Source of the DNA: Caenorhabditis remanei
Taxonomy: Eukaryota; Nematoda; Chromadorea; Rhabditida; Rhabditidae
Length of the DNA stretch: 64,000 bases
Assembly (NCBI RefSeq): GCF_010183535.1
Contig: NC_071333.1
Coordinates: 20,830,587-20,894,586, forward strand
Direction of reading: 5' to 3'
Part shown: positions 12,539-23,034 of the stretch, piece after piece
Position numbering within the stretch: position 1 is the stretch's first letter
How the letters are laid out: the number at the start of each line of letters is the position of its first letter
The notes under the pieces: generated by a model
Databases searched by the model: none
Told to the model about the DNA's origin: nothing
The model's input: only the letters and a program-made list of their open reading frames with translations
Made by a program: the position numbers and the translations under genes

Positions 12539-12842
12539 TTATGTCTCCTCCATTTTCTTGATTTCCTTCGCTCTAGCGGCGTTCCAGTGTAACCAATCCG
12601 ATTTACGAGCTGTGGTCTCGCTATTCAATTTCTCATTGAGATCTTGATTTTTTGCTGTTTCTCTTCTGGTTTCTTCTTTTGACGTCTTCAGACTCTCTTT
12701 CAAGTTTTCAATTTCCGTGTTCTTCTCGGCCAATTTTCTTCCATTTTCTTCCTAAGATTCTTTCTTCAACTTCTCGAATTCGATTATTTTTTCTTTATTT
12801 TGTTGTATCTTCTCGTATTTTTCCACATTTTTCCTTAAAACA
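12539..12842 (-). pseudogene. Coiled-coil C-terminal exon with one in-frame stop
   Basis: The minus strand encodes a highly charged heptad-like segment: EKYEKIQQNKEKIIEFEKLKK, then a TAG at about 12758, then LAEKNTEIENLKESLK and so on to a stop at 12539. The AATAAA region lies about 35 bases beyond. The upstream edge is probably an acceptor near 12842 (TTTTAAG). Apart from the single stop, about 95 codons are open and coiled-coil in character. An upstream exon at 13617-13561 carries the VEYV-x-MDWL peptide also found in two neighbouring units. Confidence 0.55.
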
Positions 12843-13129
12843 TAAATAAGTAAATAACATTATTTGTTTTTTTCTGCTTCTTGTCATTTTTAGATAAATT
12901 ATAACGATTTATCCCAAAATACCATTTTGGACATCGAAAGCTGTAGCACGGTGATCAAGATGCGCGCAAGCATGTCAAGATTATATTTCGTTTTAATAAA
13001 CTCTGTTCAACATTTCTGACTTTAAAACCGGTAAGGTCCAGTTCAAAAATTAAAAAAGGTTTCTGGATTTTCAATTCAAGATCAGGAAAAATTGATAATC
13101 GAAAAAATCACCAGCGATTTCTAATCAAA

Positions 13130-13560
13130 AATTAGAAAAAAAGCTGGTTAATAGTTGGCGGTATCTGTATCTCATCAGACTGGGCCATTCTTAAAATCGA
13201 ATAGAGCAGACTTGCGAAGTTTCGGGTCGGTCCGGCACAACCCGGACAGCCCGGATTTTAATTTTTGAAATTTTGTCACTACAATTTTTGCAAAAATTCA
13301 TTTTTTGAACAATTTCCGAGTTTTTCCTTAACTATAATCGCCAAAAAAGTATGGAAACCTACAAAAAAATTGTTCTTAAGAACGTTTTTAGAGAATATTC
13401 AGGAAATTTTTCGAAAAAAAAGTATTCTTTAGTACCTATCTTTTCAGTACCGATCTTCAAAGGTTTCGAAGCGTTACCCGGTCCGTTGACCCGAAACAAG
13501 GTTGGTTTTTTTACTACAAAAATGGTCCTGATAAAGTTTTACTAAATAATAAAAACTTAC
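13130..13560. repeat. Palindromic MITE-like repeat, copy 1
   Basis: From about 13208 (GCAGACTTGCGAAGTTTCGG, then GTCGGTCCGG) the sequence runs to about 13505, where the inverse appears degraded (CCCGGTCCGTTGACCCGAAAC). A second copy is at 15728-15921. Both sit in the intron upstream of the VEYV exon, so they were copied with the unit. The 13130-13210 flank (AGCTGGTTAATAGTTGGCGG, CTCATCAGACTGGGCCATTC) is a separate short repeat that recurs three times at 15.4-15.75 kb. Confidence 0.45.
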
Positions 13561-13617
13561 TTCATCACTCCAACCAATCCATTTTGACATACTCCACTTC
13601 GCCCACCGATTCCAATT
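13561..13617 (-). pseudogene. VEYV exon, unit at 13.9-12.5 kb
   Basis: A 57-base exon with TTTTCAG and GTAAG edges. One frame reads VGEVEYVKMDWLE then TGA. Paralogous exons at 16034-15978 (VVDVEYIEMDWLE) and 25098-25043 (GVDVEYVAMDWLF) keep this frame despite base differences, arguing that it was once translated. Confidence 0.5.
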
Positions 13618-14727
13618 CTGAAAATATAATTAGTCCAGTTATGAAATCAAAAGAATCTGAAAAAATCATCAGAAAATTTTAACAGAACTTACCCAAAAAA
13701 CCACCAATCATAAAAAATTAGACTTCATATAAAATCAATATATATTTATAGGTCGACATTCATTCTGTAGAACATCTGAAAAAAGTTTCGGTAACTAATA
13801 TACAAAAAACATGAATATCCTAATTTTTCCCGACTGAACCACTCGCCTAATTGTCTTGCGACGGAGTATAAGAATACGACGCAGTACGTTGGCTAGTTGG
13901 AGCGCCCGTCGTGCTCTCTAGAGTCTCCCCTTTTTCAAAGCTCTCTAAGCTGTTATCGAGAGGAAATTCGTTCGTGCTGTTGAGTCCCCGGAAGGAGAAA
14001 AAACTATTCTCTCTTTCTTTAAGTTTCTTATAATACTATCTTTGAGGTCTCTGTGGCAGTGGGCCAGTCGTTCTCCAGTTGGATGGCGGTTTAAATAGAA
14101 GAGAGACACAGACATTTTGATGTCAGCGACGTGTTTAGATTTTTTTCCACTTTTTTCTAGTGTTCACAATTACCTGGCCTTGTCAATTTTAGCCTACTCA
14201 TAGCCAACATGTATAATTTTGAACAAATTCGGAAAGAGAAAGAGAGAAGTGCATTTGACTATCAATTACTTGGAGGAAAGGATGGAATTGTTAGACCATC
14301 AATATTATTGAAAAGTAATATGCTCACTAATTTTGGCCCGTTGCGATTGCTGCTATTTCTAAATTGAAAATAGTTTGACCACGTGAATCTCATAAAATCA
14401 TGGCAGCGATTATTTAACAAACTACTGGAGTTCGAATTCAAACTTATCATTTCTAAAAGGAATGTTCGGGACATGAGGAAGCTTGTGGTCTGAAAATTGG
14501 AAAACTGGATCGAGCAGAACTTTTGGAAGTTCCAGGTAAGAATGAATATGGCTAACCATTCAAGAAGAAATGTTAAAAAAAAAACAAGAAAATTATTTAA
14601 ACAAAATTTATTTAGGTGAAATTTAAAAAAATATATATTATTAAAGAAGCAGGACAGCAGATCAATTTGTTTCTTTTGCCTGAAAAACAGTTCTTAGAAA
14701 CCGAAGAGGTTTGGAAACTTTACTTAC
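13618..14727 (-). promoter_or_regulatory. Leader exon, cassette and intergenic block
   Basis: A leader exon lies near 13779-13690 and the cassette at 13850-14100 (GACGCAGTACGTTGGCTAGT, then GTCTCTGTGGCAGTGGGCCAG). The shared GGAAAACTGGATCGAGCAGAAC block is near 14500, with the poly(A) region of the next unit at about 14600. No coding exon was recognised. Confidence 0.45.
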
Positions 14728-15344
14728 AGATGTCGAAAATTTTGAGCTTCCTCCGGATTCTCACCGAGCACATAATCTCTTCCAAAGTAATCGGTTTCAG
14801 AAAAGATGGATTCTGAGTCGATTTGCACGGATGATTTCAGCCAAGTTCGGATTATAAGCTGTTACTCTGTTGAATGCCATTTTCAATCGAGTTTCCCAGC
14901 TGGAAAAATTTAATATGATCTAAAAACAGATTTTTGAGTAATTAAATTGCTCACCTTTTGTATTTAACGAACAATGGGAAATGTTGGTGACTGAACATGT
15001 CAACCAAATATCTCCTGGCCTTTCCATTCGTGTGATAGTGCTTCTTATCCGTCCATACGACAAAGAATCCATGGATGTGTTTACCATTCAATCTGTAAAA
15101 GTCATTGTTAAAAAGCCACCTCTGGGCGTTTTGATGGACCTGCCAAACTGGTTGAACGTCGCACAGTCACACTTCGACTCCGACTTGGTGGTCTTCTCCT
15201 GCTGAAAAGAATAATTATTCGAGAATGGACAAAATTCTGGTTAACTCTCACCATGTTTTCCTTCTTTGAGATTCTTTTTGTACTTTTTCATAGATATGAA
15301 CCGTTCTCCCGTTTTGTAATCCGGTCGGAAGTCCATGTCGTAAT
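14728..15344 (-). pseudogene. Three-exon unrecognised protein with one in-frame TGA
   Basis: Exon 15344-15252 starts just before an ATG (MDFRPDYKTGERFISMKKYK). It joins exon 15201-14955 in phase; that exon has a TGA after about 11 codons and is then open for about 67 codons (VWQVHQNAQRWLFNNDFYR, HGFFVVWTDKKHYHTNGKAR, FSHQHFPLFVKY). It joins in phase to exon 14899-14728 (WETRLKMAFNRV, YNPNLAEIIRAN), where a frameshift precedes another good frame (FSETDYFGRDYVLGENPEE). So one nonsense codon and one frameshift break an otherwise well-preserved gene of about 150 codons. Aromatic- and His-rich; family not recognised. Confidence 0.6.
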
Positions 15345-15399
15345 CTACAGAGGATAAAGAATTGCAAGTGGAATTGTATTCATTGTAGTCTAACAATTA

Positions 15400-15925
15400 T
15401 GCTCGCTATCCAGCAATTTTCAGTCAAAAATTAGATGAATAGCTGTTTAATAGTTGGTGGATACTGTATCTCATTAGACTAGTCCATTCTTAAGATAAGG
15501 AGTATCTAGACTAGTTCTCTTCAAATAATCTTTCAACTGGGATTCTTTCCAGCGATTTTCAATCAAAGATTAGAAGAAAAGGTGGATAATAGTTAGCGCA
15601 TACTGTATCTCGAGAGACTGGGCCATTCTTAATATTGAAAGGAGCATCTAGACTAATTATCTCCGAAGAAGCTTTTAATTGCGGATACTGTATCTCATCA
15701 GATCGGGTCATTTTTAACATCGAAAAGAGCAGACTTGCAAAGTTTCGGGTCGGTCCGGTTCGACCCCGTCGACCCGGATAAGATGTTTTGAACTCTTTTT
15801 CCAAAATATTCGGGAAATTTTGAAGAAAAAACATTTTTTTTGGATGTTTTCAGTACTGATCTTCCGGGTCGACCCCGAGAAGTTTGGATTTTGGTCCGTC
15901 CCGGTCCGTTGCAAGTCTGGTTTTT
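15400..15925. repeat. Short tandem repeats and MITE-like palindrome, copy 2
   Basis: Three imperfect copies of a module with ATACTGTATCTC and GGGCCATTCTTA lie between 15405 and 15725. The palindrome at 15728-15921 begins CAGACTTGCAAAGTTTCGGG and ends with the inverse TTGCAAGTCTG, with GGTCGACCC sequences inside. An 11-base terminal inverted repeat and a size of about 190 bp suit a non-autonomous DNA transposon. Confidence 0.5.
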
Positions 15926-15977
15926 TTTCACTTCAAAAATGGTCCTGATAAAGTTTTACTAAATAATAAAATCTTAC

Positions 15978-16931
15978 TTCCTCACTCCAACCAATCCATC
16001 TCGATATACTCCACGTCGACTACTGACTCCAAATCTGAAAGACATAGTTATGTTAGTCCAGTTTTAAAATGAAAATAATCTGGAACGATCATCAGTATAC
16101 TTCAACAAAACTCACCTCTCATATTTCCAAACTGTACAAAATTAGACTTCCGTAGAAATCAGATTGTGTCCGTGGCGACTTCCATACAGTATGGTATCTG
16201 AATAACATTTTGGTAATTAATTTTAAAAATTTGTAGCCAATATTTTACTTACCCAAAACCCCCAATCGTGAACTTCAGATTTCAAAAAAAATCAAAATAT
16301 GTACATATGTCGACATTCATTCAGTAGAACATCTGAAAAAAGGTTTCATTAACTAATACGCAACGAACATTAAGAATTTTCTAATATTCCCCAAACTGAA
16401 AGACTCACCTAGCTGTCTTGCGACGGAAAATAAAAATATAGACGCAGTACGTTGGCCAGTTGGTGCGTCCGTCGTGCTCTCTCGCGTCTCTTCTTGTTCA
16501 ACAGTCTCTAACCTGTCTCATTATCTTTGGGATATATAGTGGGTCACTCGCCCTCTAGTCGGATGGTGGTTGAGATAGAAGGGAGACAGAGAGAAAGAGA
16601 GAAGTGCATTTCACTATCAATTATTTGAAGGGATGGACTTATGGAAGGAAAGTAACATGTTTACAAATTTTTGAAGGGAAAGAAAACAATCATAATATCA
16701 TGGCAATGATTATTTTACAAATTACTGGAATTCGCAACCAAACTTACGATTTCTAAAAAGAAGGTTCGGGAGATAAGGAGTTGTGGTTTGAAAATTGGAA
16801 AACTGGATCGAGTAGAACTTTCGGAAGTTCCAGGTAAAAATGAATATCGCTAACCATCAAAGAAGAAAAGAGAAGAAAACACAGAAACTTTCTTTAAAAA
16901 TCTTTATTTAATTGAAATTTTTTTATAAAAA
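15978..16931 (-). promoter_or_regulatory. VEYV exon, leader exons and cassette
   Basis: Exon 16034-15978 carries VVDVEYIEMDWLE and a stop in the conserved frame. Leader exons are near 16199-16117 (reads SPRTQSDFYG, matching the coding copy at 8804-8724) and 16331-16253. The cassette lies at 16410-16560, and the shared intergenic block at about 16740-16860 precedes the minus-strand AATAAA near 16905. Confidence 0.45.
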
Positions 16932-17781
16932 TCAAGATTGAGGTAGCAGATCTTGGAGAATTTCTTGCGGTGTGCACTGTTTGACCAGTTTTGTCATAGC
17001 TTCGATGGATGTGTTATCCGGATATTTCTGAAAAACCAGAAAATGTTTAGAAATATGACCCAATAATTTCGAAATCATAAAAATGATTTTTTTGTTTTTT
17101 CAAAAAAATTCAATATTTGACAGTTCTCTAATAAAATGCGCAAGAATTGCTAGAATCGGCTGAAATCGGTCAACATCTATGAAAATCCTTATTTTTGGGT
17201 GTATTTTGCTCTCACCAACTTTTGAGCCGTATGCCTCAAAAGTGGGTGGAGCAACCTAGAAATTATCAACTACAAAAATGTAGCTCTTGAAATTTCCTGT
17301 ATTTCATCAGTTTTCACTATTTTAATATCTCTTCACTCTGTCGAGACACGCCCATTTAAAGATCAGGAGGTAGAATATATGAGGGCACAAAGAAGCAAGA
17401 CGCTTCAACTGCCTGCGTCGCTCCTCAATAGTTTGAAACACTGTATCTCGATAGGGTGAAACGATATCAAAAAATTGTCAATCGACAAAGTGTAGGAAAT
17501 TTCAATATTGCAGTTTCGAAATACATAGTATCACGGTGCAAAATCGTTTCAGATCAAAAAACGGATACTTACGTAATTATAGAATTCCTCTGAATTGATC
17601 TCCAAACATCACACTTCTTGATATTTGATATTTTATTTAACTATTTAAATATACAGAAAATGTCACTGGAGGTCAGGTAAAGTCCCTCACGAGACTAAAC
17701 CTGAGAAAGGAAACCGGGAATAAGGAATTATAAAATAGGTGTTGGGCAAGGGGGAGGGAGAATAAAGAAAGAAAAAAAATA

Positions 17782-20724
17782 TCAGAATCGTGCAATATTA
17801 TTTACAAGAAGAGAGTTGAATTCTGATGGGCAAAGGAAATGGGGAACATTAATAGTTAAGGCATTCCAAATAGGTATTACAGTTGAGAAAAAATTAGAGC
17901 AATTAGGATTTATACAGATAAGAGACATTGGGCGACGGGAGGAGGAACTTAACCTGACATGGGTCTCAAGACTAGGAAAATATGAGGCGCCGATTATAAG
18001 ATTGTATAAGAGAAGTAGTTGCGCTTTGAGCCTACGGTGGCGCATAGAAAAGAGGTCAAGTTGGGAGAGGCGATCCGAGTAGGAACAATAAGGTGTGTTA
18101 CAGCGTTGAAGAATTTTCCGCGAAAAGAATCTGAGAGGAGTTTCGAGCTTGTGCGCTAGTTTAGATGATGGGGGAGGCGAATAAACGACGGAGCAGTATT
18201 CAACTAGAGGGAGTACATAACTTTTGAATAGGAAGATATAAAATTGGGGAGAGTTGGATTTGAAAGATTTCAGTAGTTGTTTTGAACGGAGTAAGGCGAG
18301 AGCAACAGCCCGATTAATGTGTCTAGTGAACTTGAGATTAGGTTCTATTAATAAACCTAAATCCCTAACAGAATCAACGGAATCAATGAGGGAACCTCCA
18401 ATAGTGTACGGGTGAGAAGAGTTTCGAGGTCCGAGACGAAGAAGGGCAGTCTTAGAGTGGGCCAGAGGTAAGGAGTTATCAGAAGCCCAAGACTCTACCA
18501 AGTCTATTCCCATTTGAAGTGCTAGAGGATCATGAGAGTAAAGCTTAATATCGTCAGCGAAAGCTGCGATACATAGCGATGAAATGTCAGCAAGTTTGAG
18601 CAGGAGATCATTAATAAAGACTAAAAACAGGAGAGGGCCAGAGACGGAGCCCTGGGGGACACCGGAGGGGATAGAAGCAGAGGGAGTGCCAACGAAGTCG
18701 TCAATCTTGACAGAGAATGTTCGATCAGACAGAAAATCAGTAAGCCAGGAAATGATATTACTAGGGATTCCGAAGCTGTCAAGTTTCGAAATAAGAAATT
18801 GGTGGTCCACTTGATCGAATGCCTTGCGGAAGTCGAAATAGACAACGTCAAGAGACTTGTGACTGGAGAGTAATAATCGGTATTCAGAGATGGAGTGGAC
18901 AAGTGAGCTAGAGCAAGATCGTTTAGACAGAAACCCGTGTTGAAATCTGCTTATATTGCGGAAGAGATTAATCTTAATATAATTGCACAAGATACGCTCA
19001 CAGACACGAGAAAAGGGGTCTGTGAGCGATATCGGGCGGTAGTTTTCAGGAGAGGTCAAGGATCCTTTTTTGGGAATTGGGATGATGATAGCGTGTTTCC
19101 AAGAAGCAGGGACGTGTGACTTAAGAAAAGAGTCAGAGTAGATTATTGACAACGGAATAGCGAGGGTGGTAGCGCAGTTACGAATGATATAGAAGTTGGC
19201 ATGATGGGTTGTGAAACCGCAACGGGGAGGGACTTTACGAAGCGTGTTCTCGATGATCCAGGGAAGAAAAAGCTCAGAAGGAGAGATATTATTGCTAGAA
19301 TTGTTCGACACCGGGATAAGCGAGCTGGAAGGGGAAAGGTTGTAGTTGCTAAAAAATACAGATGAGAATATGGATGATTTAGCTGCGTTGGAGGATATCA
19401 GTTGATTATTGACGTAAAGAGGAGGTATTTTGGGGGAGGTTCTAGTACGCTTCTTGATAAGTAGTCGGGCGGAGCGGGAGTTGGGTGCCGATAAAATTTT
19501 TCGCTCCTCAGTAACCATGTTGGACTTGATTCTTTTGGAAGTAGAAGCAATGAGGGTACGAAGTCGGAAGATTTGGTCCGCCGGAGGATTGGGAAGTTTT
19601 AAAAGTTTTGAGTATCTTTGACGAGCACGTTTGAGTTGACGGATAGAGAAGGAAGTCCGATGAGTTTTAGGAGGCGTGGATAAAGGAGTATGGGAGATGA
19701 TAAAATCAGACAACATTTTAGAAAAGAGTGCAAACTTGTCAGTGGGGGAAGAAATAGAACTGAGGACTAAATCCCAGTCTACGTTAGCGATATCAGCGTT
19801 GAGGGATTTAAAATCACACTTCTTGTAATTCAAGCGATGTTCATTACGAAATGTGGGAGAAGTTGGCAAGGAGGCTGAGGAGTGGTTACTAACAGTAGTA
19901 ATTAGGGAGAAATCAACACTGAAATGATCAGAGTTGAGTAATGGTGGCTCCTTAGAGATGTGGGGAATCGCAATATCAGGGGAAGAAAGAACAAGGTCAA
20001 GAATGTTGGAAGATGTGGCAGAAGTACGAGTGGGAAAGGTGACGTTCTGGTAGAGACCTTTAGACTGGAGGAATAAGGAGAATGGATGATTAGAAGATGG
20101 AGGATTCCAGGTAAGAGATGGGTAATTAAAATCTCCTGCGAGGATGCAAGATTTTAGAGGGAGATATTCATCAAGATGATCAATTAGGGCTAGTGATTGA
20201 GCTGAGGAAGCGTCTGGTGGACGGTAGACTAAGAAGAAATTAAAGGGCGTAAAAAGAGTGGAAGAATGAACTGAAGGAGAGATAAGACAAGCTAAAATTT
20301 CAGATTGGTGAAGCGGGTAGTGGTGGGACATGTTGATATCAAGGGTGGAAAGGGAGAGAGAGTTCTTATAAATAAAAGCAACTCCTCCACCACTATTTTT
20401 ACGGTGAACAGTATTAGAACGGTCGAACCTGAGGATGGATAAGTCATGCGAGGAGAAAAGAGAAGAGGGAATAGTGTCGTCGAGAAATGTTTCAGTAAGA
20501 GCTAGAAGATGGTACCCAGAGGAGAGGAAGAGATCAATCAATAGTGAAATTTTAGCGAGCGTGGAAATGCCTCTTATATTGGCAAGCAAAAGTTTGAGAC
20601 CCATGTCAGGTATTTTAGAAGTGGAAGTATCAGGAGCTGGAGAGGAGACAGGAGGAGAGGAATGAGATGAAACGTATGAGAGGTCTAAAAACGAGTGGGT
20701 AGGCCTAGAATTGGGGAAGGTCAA
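17782..20724 (-). CDS. LINE ORF2: endonuclease and reverse transcriptase
   Basis: A 980-residue polyprotein that nicks target DNA and copies the element RNA at the nick. The N-terminal apurinic-type endonuclease begins near residue 41 (LLLANIRG), with LTETFLDD near 75, AGDFNYP near 195 and NSDHFSVDF near 262, which carry expected catalytic Glu, Asp/Asn and Asp-His positions. The reverse transcriptase shows YFDFRKAFDQVDH near 628, SGVPQGSVSGPLLF near 690 and the catalytic AFADDIKLY near 722. No stop or frameshift is present. The motif set fits the CR1/jockey group, and nematode Sam and Frodo elements are the natural comparison. The first 40 residues are Ser/Pro-rich, so translation may start at an internal Met near 41. 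Confidence 0.92.
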   Translation of the reverse strand: MTFPNSRPTHSFLDLSYVSSHSSPPVSSPAPDTSTSKIPDMGLKLLLANIRGISTLAKISLLIDLFLSSGYHLLALTETFLDDTIPSSLFSSHDLSILRFDRSNTVHRKNSGGGVAFIYKNSLSLSTLDINMSHHYPLHQSEILACLISPSVHSSTLFTPFNFFLVYRPPDASSAQSLALIDHLDEYLPLKSCILAGDFNYPSLTWNPPSSNHPFSLFLQSKGLYQNVTFPTRTSATSSNILDLVLSSPDIAIPHISKEPPLLNSDHFSVDFSLITTVSNHSSASLPTSPTFRNEHRLNYKKCDFKSLNADIANVDWDLVLSSISSPTDKFALFSKMLSDFIISHTPLSTPPKTHRTSFSIRQLKRARQRYSKLLKLPNPPADQIFRLRTLIASTSKRIKSNMVTEERKILSAPNSRSARLLIKKRTRTSPKIPPLYVNNQLISSNAAKSSIFSSVFFSNYNLSPSSSLIPVSNNSSNNISPSELFLPWIIENTLRKVPPRCGFTTHHANFYIIRNCATTLAIPLSIIYSDSFLKSHVPASWKHAIIIPIPKKGSLTSPENYRPISLTDPFSRVCERILCNYIKINLFRNISRFQHGFLSKRSCSSSLVHSISEYRLLLSSHKSLDVVYFDFRKAFDQVDHQFLISKLDSFGIPSNIISWLTDFLSDRTFSVKIDDFVGTPSASIPSGVPQGSVSGPLLFLVFINDLLLKLADISSLCIAAFADDIKLYSHDPLALQMGIDLVESWASDNSLPLAHSKTALLRLGPRNSSHPYTIGGSLIDSVDSVRDLGLLIEPNLKFTRHINRAVALALLRSKQLLKSFKSNSPQFYIFLFKSYVLPLVEYCSVVYSPPPSSKLAHKLETPLRFFSRKILQRCNTPYCSYSDRLSQLDLFSMRHRRLKAQLLLLYNLIIGASYFPSLETHVRLSSSSRRPMSLICINPNCSNFFSTVIPIWNALTINVPHFLCPSEFNSLLVNNIARF

Positions 20725-20783
20725 ATGAGCAATGGGGCAAGAAGTTGGAGAGGGAGAAAATGAGGAGGCGGCAAATCGGGAGT

Positions 20784-21599
20784 CTAGAGAAAAGGAAGCG
20801 GATTCTTGTTGACGCGGTAATTGATATCAGACATGATGAAGATAGTCTTACCAGCTTTCTTGTTCTCGTCGTAGACGTGCTTGCGAGAAGCACGGAGTGT
20901 TTCCCATTCAGGACGAGTCAGATCTCTTCGAGCACGTGGTTTCGACGGCATGGCAAGGATATCAGGGTTGGTACGACGAGCAATGTGGAATCCGTGTAGG
21001 AACGAGTCACGGTCGGAGCTGGATTCAAATTGAACTTTCAAAGGGCGGTACATTGACTTGCATTCGTGACGATGGATCTTGACTGGCACTGGAAGGTTGT
21101 TAGAGGATGCAAGATTCTGGAGAATGCGGAGTTGCTTTGTATCTTGCTCCTTGTCGTTGCGATCATCAGGGAAGCGTTCGATGACGACCCGTGTAGCTTT
21201 ATCGATCAATTTAGCGGCCTCCCGCGCGATTTCCAATTTATCCAAGTGATTCGGCGTGAAAGAGGAGACCTTTGGGACGGTATTGGGGTTGGCACCAGCA
21301 TTCTTGGAAGTCACGGAAGCATAAGACGTGGGAAAAATTGATTGCGGGAATACTTCATCGAAAACAGGAGGTGCCAATACGGGAAGTCCGATAGGTGACA
21401 TATCTGGAAGTGGCTCACAAGTCAGAGCAATTTTCTCACCGAGTGTTTTTGAACCAGATTCGATGATACCCGACCTCAGTTCGTTGATAATTGCAGTGAG
21501 CTTCGACACATGATTGAAAAGTTCCATGTAATCCGAGTAGGCAACGAATTGAGGCGGATCGTCCGGCAACGTATCAGTATGTTTCCGTTTCGACATCAT
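20784..21599 (-). CDS. LINE ORF1: RNA-binding protein
   Basis: A 271-residue protein starting MMSKRKHTD. Residues 25-50 could form a short coiled coil. Residues about 115-250 (ARE-AAKLIDKATRVVIERF, then YRPLKVQFESSSDRDSFLHG and TRPEWETLRASRKHVYDENK) look like the RRM-type fold plus basic C-terminal segment common in nematode LINE ORF1 proteins. In the family this protein coats the element RNA. It lies directly upstream of ORF2 on the same strand, with no overlap. Intact. Confidence 0.8.
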   Translation of the reverse strand: MMSKRKHTDTLPDDPPQFVAYSDYMELFNHVSKLTAIINELRSGIIESGSKTLGEKIALTCEPLPDMSPIGLPVLAPPVFDEVFPQSIFPTSYASVTSKNAGANPNTVPKVSSFTPNHLDKLEIAREAAKLIDKATRVVIERFPDDRNDKEQDTKQLRILQNLASSNNLPVPVKIHRHECKSMYRPLKVQFESSSDRDSFLHGFHIARRTNPDILAMPSKPRARRDLTRPEWETLRASRKHVYDENKKAGKTIFIMSDINYRVNKNPLPFL

Positions 21600-22039
21600 T
21601 GGCGTAGATATTCAATAGTCGGAGTAATTATATCACAGATGAGAATATAGGATAGATATCGAATAGAGAATATGTAGCGGGGTAGCGATCAATTCTTCTC
21701 CGCTTGTCTTTGATCAATCGAGAGAATTGATTCCTTAACTGTTTTGAGGGGAATATACTGGAAAAATTAGTAGTAGTGATGTAAACTTTCAATCATTATT
21801 TTAAGACATACAGGATTACTTTCACAATGATCCGCCGCGTTTTCAACCAGCTCCATGACACTTTCCACCTTTTAGCAGAAGTACTGGGACGGCGATTCTG
21901 ACTTGACGATGGTGTTGCCTGAAAAAATTGCGTTTTAAAAAATTCAATTATAATTCAACTTACCGAATCATTTGTCACAGTGGACACCTTTTGAACGCTT
22001 TGATCCGTGAACCATTTTCATGTTTTGGCTGTTTGTTAG

Positions 22040-23034
22040 CTGAAAAATGAACAATTTTTGATTTCTATATTGAGAAAAAGATGAAGGGAAATACAATGAT
22101 TTTTATATATAAAAATAGAATCTGTCTGTCCATCGCAATGTTTGCATTTTATTTTCATTTCCAAAAATGACGGCGCGGTAGTCTTACATTAGCTGATGAT
22201 TTCCTATTCATAAACATACTTCTTCATTTGAACTGTAGAATATTCAGATAAAAAAGAGTTCACGGCGTTATTTTCCTAAAATTCACTTTTTCACGAGGAC
22301 GGCGAGGGAGTTTTTCGACAAAATATAAGGAAAATCTGCACAACGACAGGTTTTTTTTGACATTTTGAGGACTCATAACACGTTTTAGACTAATTTTTGG
22401 GCCTCGGACCAAGAGAGTTTTTTCTTTTGCCCAAATTTCTGAGTCGATTCATATCAAAAACTTCAATTTTTGGACTAGGGTCATTCTTTCTTTCCCTACG
22501 TTTCGTGCTGTCTGCCGGTCGAACGTTGGAGAACGAATTGCCATCAGTGAAAGATGGCAGCGTTTCTAGAAAAAAAGCTTTGTATGTTCAAACTTCAATT
22601 TTGTATGCACACACTTCAATAGAAAATGATTATAAGATTCAGGTATGACGTTCATAACATAAATCTTAATAGACTACATGAAAATATATATGTGCATATA
22701 TACTAGTTTTCATTTATGAAAGCTGTCGAACTGTTTCAAAATTCATGCTCAAATTCTGATCTACATTTGAACCAGATGGAAGATAGACGTTGTATCGGTT
22801 TTGCAAACCTTCTCAGCCCTATTCATCTGTTGATATCTTGGAGTGAAGAGCTTGGAAGGACAATCAAACTTACCATTTCTAAAAAGAAGGTTTGGGAGGT
22901 AAAGAGGGATGAGGTCTGAATGTTGGAAGCAGTACTTTTGGTCGTTCCTGGTAAAAATGCAGCTGGCTAACCATGCAAGAAGAAATTTGAAAAAAAGAGA
23001 AACATTCTTAAGCAATATTTATTTGATTGAAAAA
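22040..23034 (-). promoter_or_regulatory. Cassette and shared intergenic block
   Basis: Bases 22480-22560 contain TGCCGGTCGAACGTTGGAGAA, a diverged copy of the cassette at 9190-9240. Bases 22690-23030 are the shared intergenic block (ACCAGATGGAAGATAGACG, GTCCTTTTGGTC-like variant), ending in AATAAA on the minus strand for the next unit. No coding exon was seen. Confidence 0.4.

Larger units (their letters stand above)
17619..21694 (-). mobile_element. Full-length non-LTR retrotransposon (CR1/jockey-like)
   Basis: The minus strand carries a 5' UTR of about 95 bases, ORF1 (21599-20784), a 59-base gap, ORF2 (20724-17782) and a 3' UTR of about 160 bases ending in AATAAAATATCAAATATCA, which has the short repeated tail expected of such elements. 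A possible 5-bp target duplication AGAAG lies at both edges (plus-strand CTTCT at 21695-21699 and 17614-17618). It is too short to be certain, and the host reading frame across the empty site was not resolved. Both ORFs are intact, so the copy may be young. Confidence 0.85.
16932..22039 (-). pseudogene. Array gene split by a LINE insertion
   Basis: Reading the minus strand, exon 22039-21964 (SVQKVSTVTNDS) joins in phase to exon 21918-21812 (ATPSSSQNRRPSTSAK, then after a one-base slip in an A run KVESVMELVENAADHC). That joins in phase to an exon from 21757 (YIPLKTVKESILSIDQRQ) which is cut at about 21695 by the LINE. The rest of that exon resumes near 17613 and ends at 17573 (INSEEFYNY). It joins in phase to the terminal exon 17027-16932 (YPDNTSIEAMTKLVKQ to QDLLPQS, TGA), with AATAAA near 16905. 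The acidic helical composition is consistent along the exons. Family not recognised. Confidence 0.65.

Noticed and set aside
17816..20665. Plus-strand frames over the LINE
   Set aside because: Antisense shadows of ORF2 with no motifs.
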